Below, one piece after another: positions 53,462 through 61,093 of a DNA stretch of 64,000 bases. Source of the DNA: G963665215 sp963665215. Lineage in GTDB: Bacteria; Chloroflexota; Dehalococcoidia; Lucifugimonadales; CAUZJF01. A model generated the notes under the pieces. That model did no database searches. It worked only from the letters and a program-made list of their open reading frames with translations, and had not been told where the DNA came from. Both the position numbers and the translations under genes were made by a program. The stretch spans positions 558,001-622,000 of the forward strand of contig CAXXWW010000017.1 in assembly GCA_963665215.2 (NCBI GenBank), read 5' to 3'. Each line of letters opens with the position of its first letter. Position 1 is the stretch's first letter.

Positions 53462-54715
53462 ATGCCAAAGGCGGAGATAGTAGCTATCGGGTCTGAGCTG
53501 CTGCTGGGGCAGATCGTGGACACCAACTCAGCATGGATAGCCCAGCGCTTGACAGGCCTCGGCGTGGACCTTTTCTTCAAGACCGTCGTAGGCGACAACC
53601 CGGCGCGAATGAGGGATGTAATAGACCGTGCGCTGGAGCGGTCCGATCTCGTCATAACCAGTGGGGGATTGGGCCCAACCCAGGACGACCTGACCCGCGA
53701 GAGCGTGGCCGAGGTCACGGGCCGCATGCTCGTCCTGGACCAGGAGCTCCTCAGCCAGATAGAGCGCAGGTTCCGCAGCCGCGGGTTCATCATGACTGCC
53801 AACAACGAGCGGCAGGCACTCATTCCCAAAGGCGCCATCCCCGTCCAAAATCCCAATGGCACCGCGCCGTCATTTATCGTTGAAGACCCCAGAGGCGTTA
53901 TATGCGCCCTCCCTGGGGTGCCGTTCGAGATGAAGTGGCTCTTCGACAATGAGGTGGCGCCATACGTAAGGAGGAGGTTCGAGCTGGCCGAGGTCATCAC
54001 CTACAGGGTGTTGAAGGTGGCCGACATCGGCGAGAGCGCCGTGGACGACCGGATTGGCCATCTCATCGCCGGCTCCAGCAATCCGACGGTCGGCGTTCTG
54101 GCCCATCCGGGCCAGGTCGACGTGCGGATAGCCGCCAAGGCGCGAAGCGTGGATGAGGCGATGAAGCTCATCAGGCCCGTCGAGCGGGAGGTGCGCGGGC
54201 TGCTGGGACGGCACGTGTTCGCTGTCGGTGATGAGGCGATGGAGGATGCTGTCGGCAACCTGCTCCGCGACAGGGGCGTGTCAATCGCGGTCTACGAGGA
54301 CCTCACCGGCGGGATGGTTGCCGACCGTCTTCAGCAGGCCAGTCCCGAGCACTTCCTCGAGGGGACTATCGGCAATAGCGCGAGTTCGATTCGGCGCTTG
54401 CTTGAGCGTTCACGTAGACCCAACCAAGGGGACAGCCTCTTGGAGGAGCACCAGGGTCTGACCGATGAGCTCGCCCGGGCCGTTAGGTCCTATGCCGAGG
54501 CTGACCTGGGGCTGGCAGTCCACGGGGTGCCGGACCCAGGAGACACGGCGGAGAACCTGGCACGGGGACGCACGTTCCTCTCGGTAACCGATGGCGAAGG
54601 GGGCAGGACCCGCAGCTACAACACCGCGGGCAGGGGCCGTCCGGACCGCACTAGGATGAGCCTCAACGCCATGGAGTTGGTGCGCCTGGCCCTACTGGAG
54701 GGCATGGAGCAGTAG
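53462..54715 (+). CDS. cinA: CinA-family protein with degenerate amidohydrolase domain
   Basis: 417 aa. N-terminal MoaB/Mog-type domain is well kept (AEIVAIGSELLLGQIVDTNS, VITSGGLGPTQDDLTRESVA, CALPGVPFEMKWLF), the COG1058 part linked to ADP-ribose pyrophosphatase activity. The C-terminal PncC/NMN-amidohydrolase domain is present in length but its nucleophile motif, normally E-S-C/A-T-G-G, reads EDLTGG, and the later TGxAGP motif reads HGVPDPGD. So deamidase activity is probably lost. Usual neighbours (recA, pgsA) are absent. Confidence 0.87.
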   Translation: MPKAEIVAIGSELLLGQIVDTNSAWIAQRLTGLGVDLFFKTVVGDNPARMRDVIDRALERSDLVITSGGLGPTQDDLTRESVAEVTGRMLVLDQELLSQIERRFRSRGFIMTANNERQALIPKGAIPVQNPNGTAPSFIVEDPRGVICALPGVPFEMKWLFDNEVAPYVRRRFELAEVITYRVLKVADIGESAVDDRIGHLIAGSSNPTVGVLAHPGQVDVRIAAKARSVDEAMKLIRPVEREVRGLLGRHVFAVGDEAMEDAVGNLLRDRGVSIAVYEDLTGGMVADRLQQASPEHFLEGTIGNSASSIRRLLERSRRPNQGDSLLEEHQGLTDELARAVRSYAEADLGLAVHGVPDPGDTAENLARGRTFLSVTDGEGGRTRSYNTAGRGRPDRTRMSLNAMELVRLALLEGMEQ

Positions 54716-54798
54716 TCTGTCTGCGTGGCCGCCGGCGCGGCGCGGCCCATCGCATTCCGGGTCCAACCGCTTGTTTGATCCGCGGGAGGCTCTGCCGT

Positions 54799-54830
54799 AA
54801 AAAAGATAAGGCCCCGCACTGGGCGGGGCC
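54799..54830 (-). terminator. Rho-independent terminator of the candidate RNA
   Basis: Perfect 8-bp stem GGCCCCGC/GCGGGGCC (54810-54817 with 54823-54830), 5-nt loop, followed on the minus strand by TTATC and six T. On the plus strand there is no T-run, so it does not serve cinA. Confidence 0.75.
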
Positions 54831-54955
54831 CTATCCGGGAGGTGCTACAGGACAACACCTACCTGGAACACCTCCTACTACGGCTACTGTCCAATGCAGC
54901 ACCTCCTTTCTAAAGGCCCACTGTGTGCTTTCATCCACCACCGCCCCGGCCTCTG
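54799..54955 (-). ncRNA. candidate structured small RNA
   Basis: Minus-strand unit with its own promoter (54962-54991) and a Rho-independent terminator. The transcript would be about 157 nt. It contains a 9-bp perfect stem GGAGGTGCT / AGCACCTCC (54898-54906 with 54838-54846), extended inward by GGACAG / TTGTCC, enclosing a 30-nt loop with a second GGAGGTG. The stem hides a strong Shine-Dalgarno (AGAAAGGAGG), which is followed by a tiny frame TTG..., 11 codons, LDSSRSRRCSR. Could be a regulatory RNA or a leader with a mini-peptide; nothing downstream on this strand would be controlled except antisense cinA. Not a known family that I recognise. Confidence 0.5.
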
Positions 54956-54961
54956 TTCCCT

Positions 54962-54991
54962 ATTATACCCTGAAGGAGAGGCGGGTTTAAA
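54962..54991 (-). promoter_or_regulatory. promoter of the candidate RNA
   Basis: Minus strand -10 TATAAT (54962-54967) and -35-like TTTAAA (54986-54991) spaced by 18 bp; start expected near 54955. Confidence 0.5.
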
Positions 54992-55126
54992 GCGCTGCCT
55001 GGGTGTTCACCGGTGATTTGGCCATTTGTGGTCACCTGCGAATTAACCCGGCGTAGTGGATACTCGCCCTTGGCCAAATGCCGGATTTGGATAATATGCT
55101 CGAATCACTGATAAGGCTTCGGCGTG

Positions 55127-55212
55127 CTAGACATGCTCATCTAAGCTCTATATAATGAAAACAAGGTTTAACGAGACTTATCAGGCTCTAGACTGCTGCT
55201 CAGGTGCTAGAC
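55127..55212 (+). promoter_or_regulatory. three CTAGAC boxes and a -10 upstream of the HTH-ClpN gene
   Basis: CTAGAC occurs at 55127-55132, 55188-55193 and 55207-55212; the first two share a longer CTAGAC-x-TGCTC context. TATAAT lies at 55151-55156, between the first and second box. A direct-repeat operator for the downstream HTH protein is possible but inferred. Confidence 0.4.
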
Positions 55213-55230
55213 GGGTAGGGAGGGTCTCTC

Positions 55231-55980
55231 ATGCCAGAAGACTTCGCGCTGGACTACCGTGACCCTGAGTGGGTAGCTCAGCGGCTGGGTATAGATAAGA
55301 ACGCGGTGTACAGGTACCTCGCCCAGGGGGTCCTACCCGGTCTCCGGCTCGGCAGGAAGTGGCTTATCTCGGAGGCCAGCCTTGTCGAGTTCCTGAAGCG
55401 TGAGGAACGGGAGCAGACAATGCGGCGTCGACAGAGCCTCGTAAGCCACTTCGACAAGTTCTCCCGGAGGGCCAGAGGCTCACTAAGTCTGGCGGCGCAA
55501 GAGGCCCTCGCTTTGAACCATGGGTCCATCACCGCAGAGCACATCCTCCTCGGTCTGATGAAGGAGGTTGAGGGCGTGGCCGCCCAGGCCCTCGGCCAGG
55601 TCCTTGGCAAGGTCGGCGCAGACCTATGCGACGTAAGGCGGGCGGTAGTGGCCGGCATGGAACCAGCGGAGCAAGAGCTGGAGGGCGAGCCGGCGCTTGG
55701 CCCGCGTGCGAAGAGGGTTATCGAGCGGGCGGTGGAGGAAGCACGCCAGCTGGGGCACGACTACATCGGCACGGAGCACCTTCTCGCGGGCGTCATGCTG
55801 GAAGAGGAGGCTACGTCGGCGGGCGTCCTGCTGGGGCTGGGGGCGACCCTTGACGGGATACGGGCCGAGACAGCGCGGGTCCTCGCGAATCTTCCCCATG
55901 TTCGACAGCTGGAACACAAAAAGGGCGTATTGTGGAAGGCGGCCGGTGGGGAATGGCTGCAGAATCCGAAACATGATTGA
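55231..55980 (+). CDS. HTH (excisionase/MerR-like) protein fused to two Clp-N domains
   Basis: 249 aa. Residues about 10-60 form a helix-turn-helix of the excisionase/HTH_17 type (VAQRLGIDKNAVYRYLAQGV then LPGLRLGRKWLIS). Residues about 80-150 and 155-225 are two Clp repeat (ClpC/ClpA N-terminal) units: LAAQEALALNHGSITAEHIL then LGLMKEVEG, and AVEEARQLGHDYIGTEHLLA. No AAA+ module follows, so it cannot be an unfoldase; it may bind DNA and sense a Clp adaptor or substrate. AGGGAGGG precedes the ATG. Stop overlaps the start of the VOC gene by 8 bp, implying coupled translation. Confidence 0.85.
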   Translation: MPEDFALDYRDPEWVAQRLGIDKNAVYRYLAQGVLPGLRLGRKWLISEASLVEFLKREEREQTMRRRQSLVSHFDKFSRRARGSLSLAAQEALALNHGSITAEHILLGLMKEVEGVAAQALGQVLGKVGADLCDVRRAVVAGMEPAEQELEGEPALGPRAKRVIERAVEEARQLGHDYIGTEHLLAGVMLEEEATSAGVLLGLGATLDGIRAETARVLANLPHVRQLEHKKGVLWKAAGGEWLQNPKHD

Positions 55981-56341
55981 GGGTGTGGTGGGCGTGATAA
56001 TCTGGACTGAGGACCTGGACCGACTGCTGGACTTCTACCGAGACACTCTGGGCCTCCAGCCCCATTCCGTGCGGCCCGACTTCGTCTCCTTCAGATGGGG
56101 CGGCATGCGGCTGGGCATCGGGAAGCACTCAGAGGTGACGGGGAGGAGCAAGGAGCCCTACCGGGTCATGGTGAACCTCGGGGTGGACGATATTCACCGG
56201 GAGTACCGGGCACTTGTGGGCAAGGGGGTCCAGTTTGTGAGGCCACCGGAAAGGGAGTACTGGGGAGGCTGGGTCAGCACCCTTTCCGATCCCGACGGCA
56301 ACACCATTCAGCTGATGCAATTCCCCCGGGACCGGCAGTAG
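55973..56341 (+). CDS. VOC-family (glyoxalase/bleomycin-resistance fold) protein
   Basis: 122 aa, single VOC domain: VGVIIWTEDLDRLLDFYRDT then LGLQPHSVRPDFVSFRWGG and the C-terminal TLSDPDGNTIQLMQFPR with the metal-ligand region. Starts inside the end of the HTH-ClpN gene (ATGATTGA overlap) and is almost certainly co-translated with it. Substrate unknown. Confidence 0.88.
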   Translation: MIEGVVGVIIWTEDLDRLLDFYRDTLGLQPHSVRPDFVSFRWGGMRLGIGKHSEVTGRSKEPYRVMVNLGVDDIHREYRALVGKGVQFVRPPEREYWGGWVSTLSDPDGNTIQLMQFPRDRQ

Positions 56342-56379
56342 CGCATCGAGTGTGCGTGCGGGTTCGGGATGGTGCTCTG

Positions 56380-57102
56380 CTAGCGCTTCCCCCTCTCGGC
56401 CTGCAAGAAGGAGGCGCCCGCATCTATGATCAGCTCCGTCGAGCGAGCGACGACCAGGGCCTCCTGGACCATCCGCTTGCCGGCGGCGTGGACCGCGTCC
56501 CTCACCTGAGCCTCGAACTCCTTGACTCTCGGATGATTGGGTTGTCCTGGCAGGCCCATGGACTGGGCAATGTCCTGAGGCCCCGAACTGTAGAGATCAA
56601 TCTCCTCCACCGAGAGGATTCCATCAACGTCGTCCAGCACCTCAACGTCCTCCAACTGTGCGATCACGAGAATCTGGTCGTTCGTGTGCTCCATGTACTC
56701 GGGACCGGAAGAAAATCTGCCGAAATAGGCGCCCCGAGTGGACCCAAAGCTGCGCTTGCCGCGAGGGGCGTAGCGACACGCATCGGCCAGCTGCTGCGCC
56801 TTTTCCCTGGTGGTTACATGCGGCCCCATGATGCCCATGATGCCACGGTCCAGGAGTTTCAGGATCGTGGATGACTCGATGTTGGGCACGCGGGCCATTG
56901 GGGTCAGACCGCTCGACTCGGCAACGCGGCACAGGTCCTCCAGGCTTTCCGGCGTGAAGGGGCCGTGCTCGGCGTCGAACTGCACAAAATCAAAGCCGGC
57001 CACCGCCATCAGCTCAACTACCGTAGGAGACGCGAAAGCGAGGGTGAACCCGTACGCCTTTTCTCCCGACTTCATCCTCGTGACAGCGTTGTTGGTCCTC
57101 AT
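56380..57102 (-). CDS. HpcH/HpaI-family class II aldolase
   Basis: 240 aa from ATG 57102, with a G-rich ribosome binding site (GGGGGGAA). TIM-barrel metal aldolase of 4-hydroxy-2-oxoheptanedioate/2-keto-3-deoxyglucarate type: VAGFDFVQFDAEHGPFTPES (base His), PMARVPNIESSTILKLLDRG, IMGPHVTTREKAQ, VIAQLEDVEVLDDVDGIL (Glu metal ligand; the usual QxE reads QLED), YSSGPQDIAQSMGLPGQPNH (Asp ligand). Cleaves a 2-keto-3-deoxy sugar acid or related compound to pyruvate, which would fit the catabolic genes upstream. Confidence 0.87.
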   Translation of the reverse strand: MRTNNAVTRMKSGEKAYGFTLAFASPTVVELMAVAGFDFVQFDAEHGPFTPESLEDLCRVAESSGLTPMARVPNIESSTILKLLDRGIMGIMGPHVTTREKAQQLADACRYAPRGKRSFGSTRGAYFGRFSSGPEYMEHTNDQILVIAQLEDVEVLDDVDGILSVEEIDLYSSGPQDIAQSMGLPGQPNHPRVKEFEAQVRDAVHAAGKRMVQEALVVARSTELIIDAGASFLQAERGKR

Positions 57103-57463
57103 TTCCCCCCCCATGCGCGATTTTGGTTCGGGAGAACGCATCGAGACCCTCTCTTTCCCTCGGCGGCGAGAGTCCGGCGCTAGCCGTCGTATTGTAGGCC
57201 ACGCAGACGCCGATCACAACACGCTGAGACTCTTCGCGTGGCGCATGGCTCGCTTGTTGGTGAACGGTCCGAATTCGTCGTCCGCCTCTGTGGGGACCGA
57301 GATCTACACATCGACCAGGGTGTCACCGTGAGCAGAACGCTGAGCGTAAGACCGGATGAGTGAGGCTGGAAGCGAAAAGTCCGATTCTGCCGCGCTCTTC
57401 CTCCCGGCCAAATAACAAGCCCCTCTTGTAACAGAGGGGGCTTGTCAGTGCGGAGCCAGACCG
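57103..57463. other. intergenic region
   Basis: About 360 bp between the aldolase and rpsI, ending in the operon terminator. No gene. Confidence 0.4.
57415..57445 (-). terminator. terminator of the ribosomal operon
   Basis: Stem ACAAGCCCCTCT (57415-57426) with AGAGGGGGCTTGT (57433-57445), loop TGTAAC, followed on the minus strand by TATTT. Lies 18 bp after the rpsI stop. Confidence 0.75.
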
Positions 57464-57859
57464 TCAGCGCTTGGAAAACTGCTTCGCCTTTCGGGCTCGC
57501 TTGAGGCCGTACTTCTTTCGCTCCTTCTCTCTGGCATCCCGCGTGAGTAGCCCCGCCTTTTTTAGCGGCGGCCTGAGAGCGGGATCCGCCACTATCAGTG
57601 CCCTGGAGATGCCGTGTTTCAGAGCGCCGGCCTGGCTGACGACGCCTCCCCCGCTCACCTTAGCCACGACTCTGAACTGGTCCTGAGTCTCCGTCGTTTT
57701 GAATGGCTCGGTTACTATGTCGCGCCAGGATTCCCAGCCAAATATCTCCTCGATAGGCTTGCCGTTCACGATGATCGGTCCCGGCTGCATGTACAGCCTG
57801 ACCCTGGCCACCGCGGTCTTACGCCTGCCGGTTGCGTAATAGTAATGGTCCTGGTTCAA
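57464..57859 (-). CDS. rpsI: 30S ribosomal protein S9
   Basis: 131 aa, complete. Starts with TTG (NQDHYYYATGRRKTAVARVR) and ends KKYGLKRARKAKQFSKR, the conserved basic tail that reaches the P-site tRNA. Its GGAGGAGG ribosome binding site lies within the end of the rplM tail frame, whose stop touches this start, so the two are translationally coupled if the tail is read. Last gene before the operon terminator. Confidence 0.96.
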   Translation of the reverse strand: MNQDHYYYATGRRKTAVARVRLYMQPGPIIVNGKPIEEIFGWESWRDIVTEPFKTTETQDQFRVVAKVSGGGVVSQAGALKHGISRALIVADPALRPPLKKAGLLTRDAREKERKKYGLKRARKAKQFSKR

Positions 57860-58245
57860 CTACGCCTCCTCCGATTCCGGGACCGCCGCCGGCGCCTCGC
57901 CCTCATCCTTGGCGTCGGATTTCGGAGCGGCCCTTGAGCCTCTGGTCTTGCGCCCGCCCTTCGATGTGCGCTTCGGCTTCGCGGCTTTCGCTGCCGCCTC
58001 TGGTGGGGCCTTGGCCTCCGCCGCTTCGGGGGCCGCCTGGGGTTGGGTCACGGCCTCGGGCGCCTCGGTCTCCACCGCCTGGGTGGTCGCCTCGGATTCG
58101 GTCACGGCCTCAGGCGCCTCGGCCTCCGCGCCCTTGGTTGTCGCCTTGGCTGCCTTTGGCCGTGTCTTTCGCGTGCCCGTCGCCTTGGCTGCCTTTGGGG
58201 CCGGCTGTTGTGGCGCCTCCTCCGTCTCGGCCAGGCGGGCCTGCC
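57860..58245 (-). other. C-terminal Ala/Lys/Pro tail of L13, in shifted frame
   Basis: After the L13 ORF switches frame near 58225-58260, an open frame continues RLAETEEAPQQPAPKAAKAT, KTRPKAAKATTKGAEAEAPE and ends at 57860 directly against rpsI. It has the same composition as extended tails of r-proteins in this group, so it is probably the true L13 C-terminus separated by a frameshift or sequencing error. Confidence 0.6.
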
Positions 58246-58706
58246 TCTGGCGGGGCCTCGACCCTGGCTACCTTGGGCCGCGCGTTCACCTGAGCCGCGT
58301 GCGGATGTGAGTCGCCGGCGTATAGCTTCAGGCGGGATAGCATGCGCCTCCCCAAGGTGTTTTTCGGCAGCATACCCTTCACGGCTTTCCTGATGACACG
58401 GGTAGGCGCCTTCTGGAGAAGCTCGGACAGCGTCTGCTGCTTTAGCCCGCCAGGATACCCGCTGTGGCGGTAATAGATCTTCTGGTCCAGCTTTTTGCCA
58501 GTCACGTGGACCTTTTCGGCGTTGACCACGACCACGAAGTCACCCGTGTTCAAATAATTAACAAAGCTCGGCTTGTGCTTGCCCTGTAGCAGCACCGCGA
58601 TCTCCGACGATAACCTGCCGAGGGTCTTCCCCTGGGCATCGATTACGTGCCAGGCGGGACTTAGGTCTGAAGCCCGGGTCTGGTGCGGCTTAGTGAGATC
58701 TGCCAT
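58110..58706 (-). CDS. rplM: 50S ribosomal protein L13
   Basis: Core about 1-143 is normal: WHVIDAQGKTLGRLSSEIAV, GDFVVVVNAEKVHVTGKKLD, YRHSGYPGGLKQ, VKGMLPKNTLGRRMLSRLKL and YAGDSHPHAAQ, where most L13 end. The ORF then runs 50 more residues in a Gly-rich frame (PPGRDGGGATTAGPKGSQGD) to a stop at 58110 that is probably not native; see the tail entry. Start overlaps truA by 17 bp. Confidence 0.95.
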   Translation of the reverse strand: MADLTKPHQTRASDLSPAWHVIDAQGKTLGRLSSEIAVLLQGKHKPSFVNYLNTGDFVVVVNAEKVHVTGKKLDQKIYYRHSGYPGGLKQQTLSELLQKAPTRVIRKAVKGMLPKNTLGRRMLSRLKLYAGDSHPHAAQVNARPKVARVEAPPEAGPPGRDGGGATTAGPKGSQGDGHAKDTAKGSQGDNQGRGGRGA

Positions 58707-59469
58707 CTGAATTGCGAACCTCCGGGGGGAAATGCGCGTACGTCACCTTCAGTAGACATAGGCCATGCGGCGGCAGGGATCGGGCTACCGCATCGCCGGC
58801 CCCTCCATCTATCATCGACCTGAGTTCGGCTGGTGCAAGGCTTCCCCGTCCCAAATCGACCAGGGCGCCCGCCATTCGGCGGACCTGGCGGGGCAGGAAC
58901 GAGTTTCCTTCCACCTCGAAACTAATGATATCATCTTCTCGGACAACCCTTGCCTCGTAGACCTCCCTGACCGTCCTGGTGCGCGGTGGGCTCAGCGGTC
59001 CGGCAAAGCGCGCGAAATCATGCACACCCACGAACCATCCCGCCGCTCGTTGCATCCTGCGGATAATTAGGGACTCGCCGGCATGGTAGGCGGTACGCCT
59101 CGTCAGCGGAGACGGCGTTGGCCCGGCATCGATGGAGTACCTGTACCTGCGGCTAATTGCCATGTGCCGGGGGTCGAAATCGTCGCCCGTGCGGTAGGCC
59201 ACTTTCACCGCGATATCATCGGGCAGGTGGAAGTTGAGACCTTGCACGAAGCTCGTTAGCGGGCGGCTCGCGCTGGTGTCGAAGGCCACGACCTGCGCTT
59301 TGGCATGGACCCCGGCGTCCGTCCTGCCGGCCGCCTTTATTCGCAACCTCTCACCTGTCAATCGGGCTAACGCCTTCTCAATCTCCTCCTGGATCGAGGG
59401 CGCGTTGGTCTGGTACTGAAACCCATGGTAGTTCGTTCCTTCGTATTCGATAACCAGCGCCAGCCGCAT
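58690..59469 (-). CDS. truA: tRNA pseudouridine(38-40) synthase TruA
   Basis: 259 aa. Catalytic Asp in KAAGRTDAGVHAKAQVVAFD; also VEGNSFLPRQVRRMAGALVD, the conserved C-terminal block. Isomerises U38-U40 in the anticodon arm. Sits between rplQ and rplM, a common order in Gram-positives and Chloroflexota. Confidence 0.95.
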   Translation of the reverse strand: MRLALVIEYEGTNYHGFQYQTNAPSIQEEIEKALARLTGERLRIKAAGRTDAGVHAKAQVVAFDTSASRPLTSFVQGLNFHLPDDIAVKVAYRTGDDFDPRHMAISRRYRYSIDAGPTPSPLTRRTAYHAGESLIIRRMQRAAGWFVGVHDFARFAGPLSPPRTRTVREVYEARVVREDDIISFEVEGNSFLPRQVRRMAGALVDLGRGSLAPAELRSMIDGGAGDAVARSLPPHGLCLLKVTYAHFPPEVRNSDGRSH

Positions 59470-59587
59470 CTCAAGGCAGTCCCTCGATAGGCTCTCCGAT
59501 AGAACCCCCTCGCCACTCGGGCTATCGAGGGCCTCGGCCGGCCAGCCGTGAACGCTCAGGCAGGTTGTGCTTCAAAGTAAACGCGGC

Positions 59588-59941
59588 TCAGGGCAGCAAC
59601 TCGACGATCGCCAAGGGCGCCGCGTCGCCCTTCCGCTGCCCTACTTTGACGATCCGTGTGTAGCCGCCCGGTCGGGACTCGTATCTCGGGCCAAGCTCGT
59701 CGAACAGCTTTTTCACGACCCGCTCGTCGGTAAGGAAGGCTGCGGCAAGGCGTCGGTCGTGAATCGTGCCCTTCTTGCCCCGGGTGATAACCTTCTCAGC
59801 GAGGCGCCTTATCTCCCTCGCCTTGGCGTCGGTCGTTTGAACGCGCTCATGTTGCAACAGAGCCGTCACCGCGGTCCGAAGCATGGACATACGGTGTCCG
59901 GTGGGGCGCGAGAGCTTTCGGCCTGATAAGCGGTGCCTCAC
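59588..59941 (-). CDS. rplQ: 50S ribosomal protein L17
   Basis: 117 aa, usual length. MRHRLSGRKLSRPTGHRMSM then LRTAVTALLQHERVQTTDAK and YTRIVKVGQRKGDAAPLAIV. ATG overlaps the rpoA stop (ATGA), so it is coupled to rpoA. Confidence 0.96.
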   Translation of the reverse strand: MRHRLSGRKLSRPTGHRMSMLRTAVTALLQHERVQTTDAKAREIRRLAEKVITRGKKGTIHDRRLAAAFLTDERVVKKLFDELGPRYESRPGGYTRIVKVGQRKGDAAPLAIVELLP

Positions 59942-61035
59942 GTCTCTTCTCCCGGTAGTTCATCGTTGGTGGCGTCGGGCCCCACCTGCGCCGCTACCTG
60001 TTGCTGCTCCTCCGCGGGTTCCTGATCTACATCTTCCACCTGCTCTATGTCAGGGTCCAGCTCTGCGGGCAGCAGGTCCCCCTCGCGCAGGCGGTCATAC
60101 AGCTCCTTGAGCGATTTGTCGCCGAAGTTCCTGATCTGCAGTAGCTGAGACTTCTTCATCTCCAGAATCTGGCCTACCTTGTCGATTGCGGCCCGCTTCA
60201 GGCAGTTCAGCGTGCGAGACGAGAGATCGAGCCGCTCCACCTGAATATTGTAGTGCTCGGACGAGATTCTCAGGGCGATTGGAGGGTGATCGCCGCCCCC
60301 CTCACCCTCTTTCTGGGCGTTAGCAAACAGGAAAAACTGTGCAACCAGGAGATCGCCGGCCCGGCGCAACGCGTCAACCGGGCTAATCGAGCCATCGGTC
60401 CAAATCTCTAGCACCAGACGCTCGAAGTCCGTTCTCTGGCCAACCCTCATATCCTCTATACCGTAGTCGACTTTTCGCATGGGGGTGTATACGGCATCGA
60501 CGGGCAGCACCCCTATGGGAAGCCCGTCGCTCTGAGAGGCCTCGGAATAGCCCGTGCCCCGCTCTACATTTAGCTCGACCGACAGCCTGGCCTCATCCGA
60601 GTCCAACGTCGCCAAGTGCAACTCTGGATTGACGACCTCGAAGTCGGAAGACGCCATGATGTCGCCCGCGCAGACTTCCCCCTGTCCGGCCACCTCGAGG
60701 CGGAGCTTGCCGGGCAGCTCCACTGACGAGCGAAGCCTGATGCCTCTGATGTTCAATAGCAGCTCAGAGACCTCTTCCTTGACGTGCGGGATGGTGGTGT
60801 ACTCGTGCAGCACGCCCTCTATCTTGACCCATGTGACCGCCGTGCCAGGCAGTGAGCTGTACAGTATGCGCCGGAGCGGATTCCCAAGGGTCACGCCATA
60901 GCCTTGCTTCAAGGGCTCCGCGATGAACTTGCCATAGCGGTCGTCCGCTTCGACGACAGTGATCGTCGTTTCGGGCTGTGGCTCCTCTTGTTGCGACGGT
61001 TCCTCTTGCGGTGTACATTCCTGGAAATTCACCAT
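59938..61035 (-). CDS. rpoA: DNA-directed RNA polymerase subunit alpha
   Basis: 365 aa from ATG 61035, chosen because AGGAG lies 11 bases before it (the ORF start at 61056 is upstream of that site). Alpha-NTD: YGKFIAEPLKQGYGVTLGNP, LRRILYSSLPGTAVTWVKIE, and the dimer segment ADLLV-like AGDLLVAQFFLFANAQ; alpha-CTD: VERLDLSSRTLNCLKRAAID and RNFGDKSLKELYDRLRE. N-terminus has about 25 extra Gln/Glu/Pro residues, and the C-terminus an acidic 45-residue tail (DIEQVEDVDQEPAEEQQQVA) beyond the CTD. Confidence 0.96.
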   Translation of the reverse strand: MVNFQECTPQEEPSQQEEPQPETTITVVEADDRYGKFIAEPLKQGYGVTLGNPLRRILYSSLPGTAVTWVKIEGVLHEYTTIPHVKEEVSELLLNIRGIRLRSSVELPGKLRLEVAGQGEVCAGDIMASSDFEVVNPELHLATLDSDEARLSVELNVERGTGYSEASQSDGLPIGVLPVDAVYTPMRKVDYGIEDMRVGQRTDFERLVLEIWTDGSISPVDALRRAGDLLVAQFFLFANAQKEGEGGGDHPPIALRISSEHYNIQVERLDLSSRTLNCLKRAAIDKVGQILEMKKSQLLQIRNFGDKSLKELYDRLREGDLLPAELDPDIEQVEDVDQEPAEEQQQVAAQVGPDATNDELPGEET

Positions 61036-61093
61036 GGCGTGAACAGCTCCTGTCAATCGACGCCGATTGAGTCTCCCATTGGCGGCGGACCCG

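Noticed and set aside
54891..54912. Possible 16S rRNA 3' end (CACCTCCTTTCT)
   Set aside because: Only 12 bases match; nothing upstream resembles 16S helix 44/45 on the same strand. It is better explained as the complement of a ribosome binding site.
57860..58105. Separate 81-aa gene between rplM and rpsI
   Set aside because: It is the frameshifted end of the L13 tail; its ATG is in the middle of an open tail frame and lacks its own ribosome binding site.
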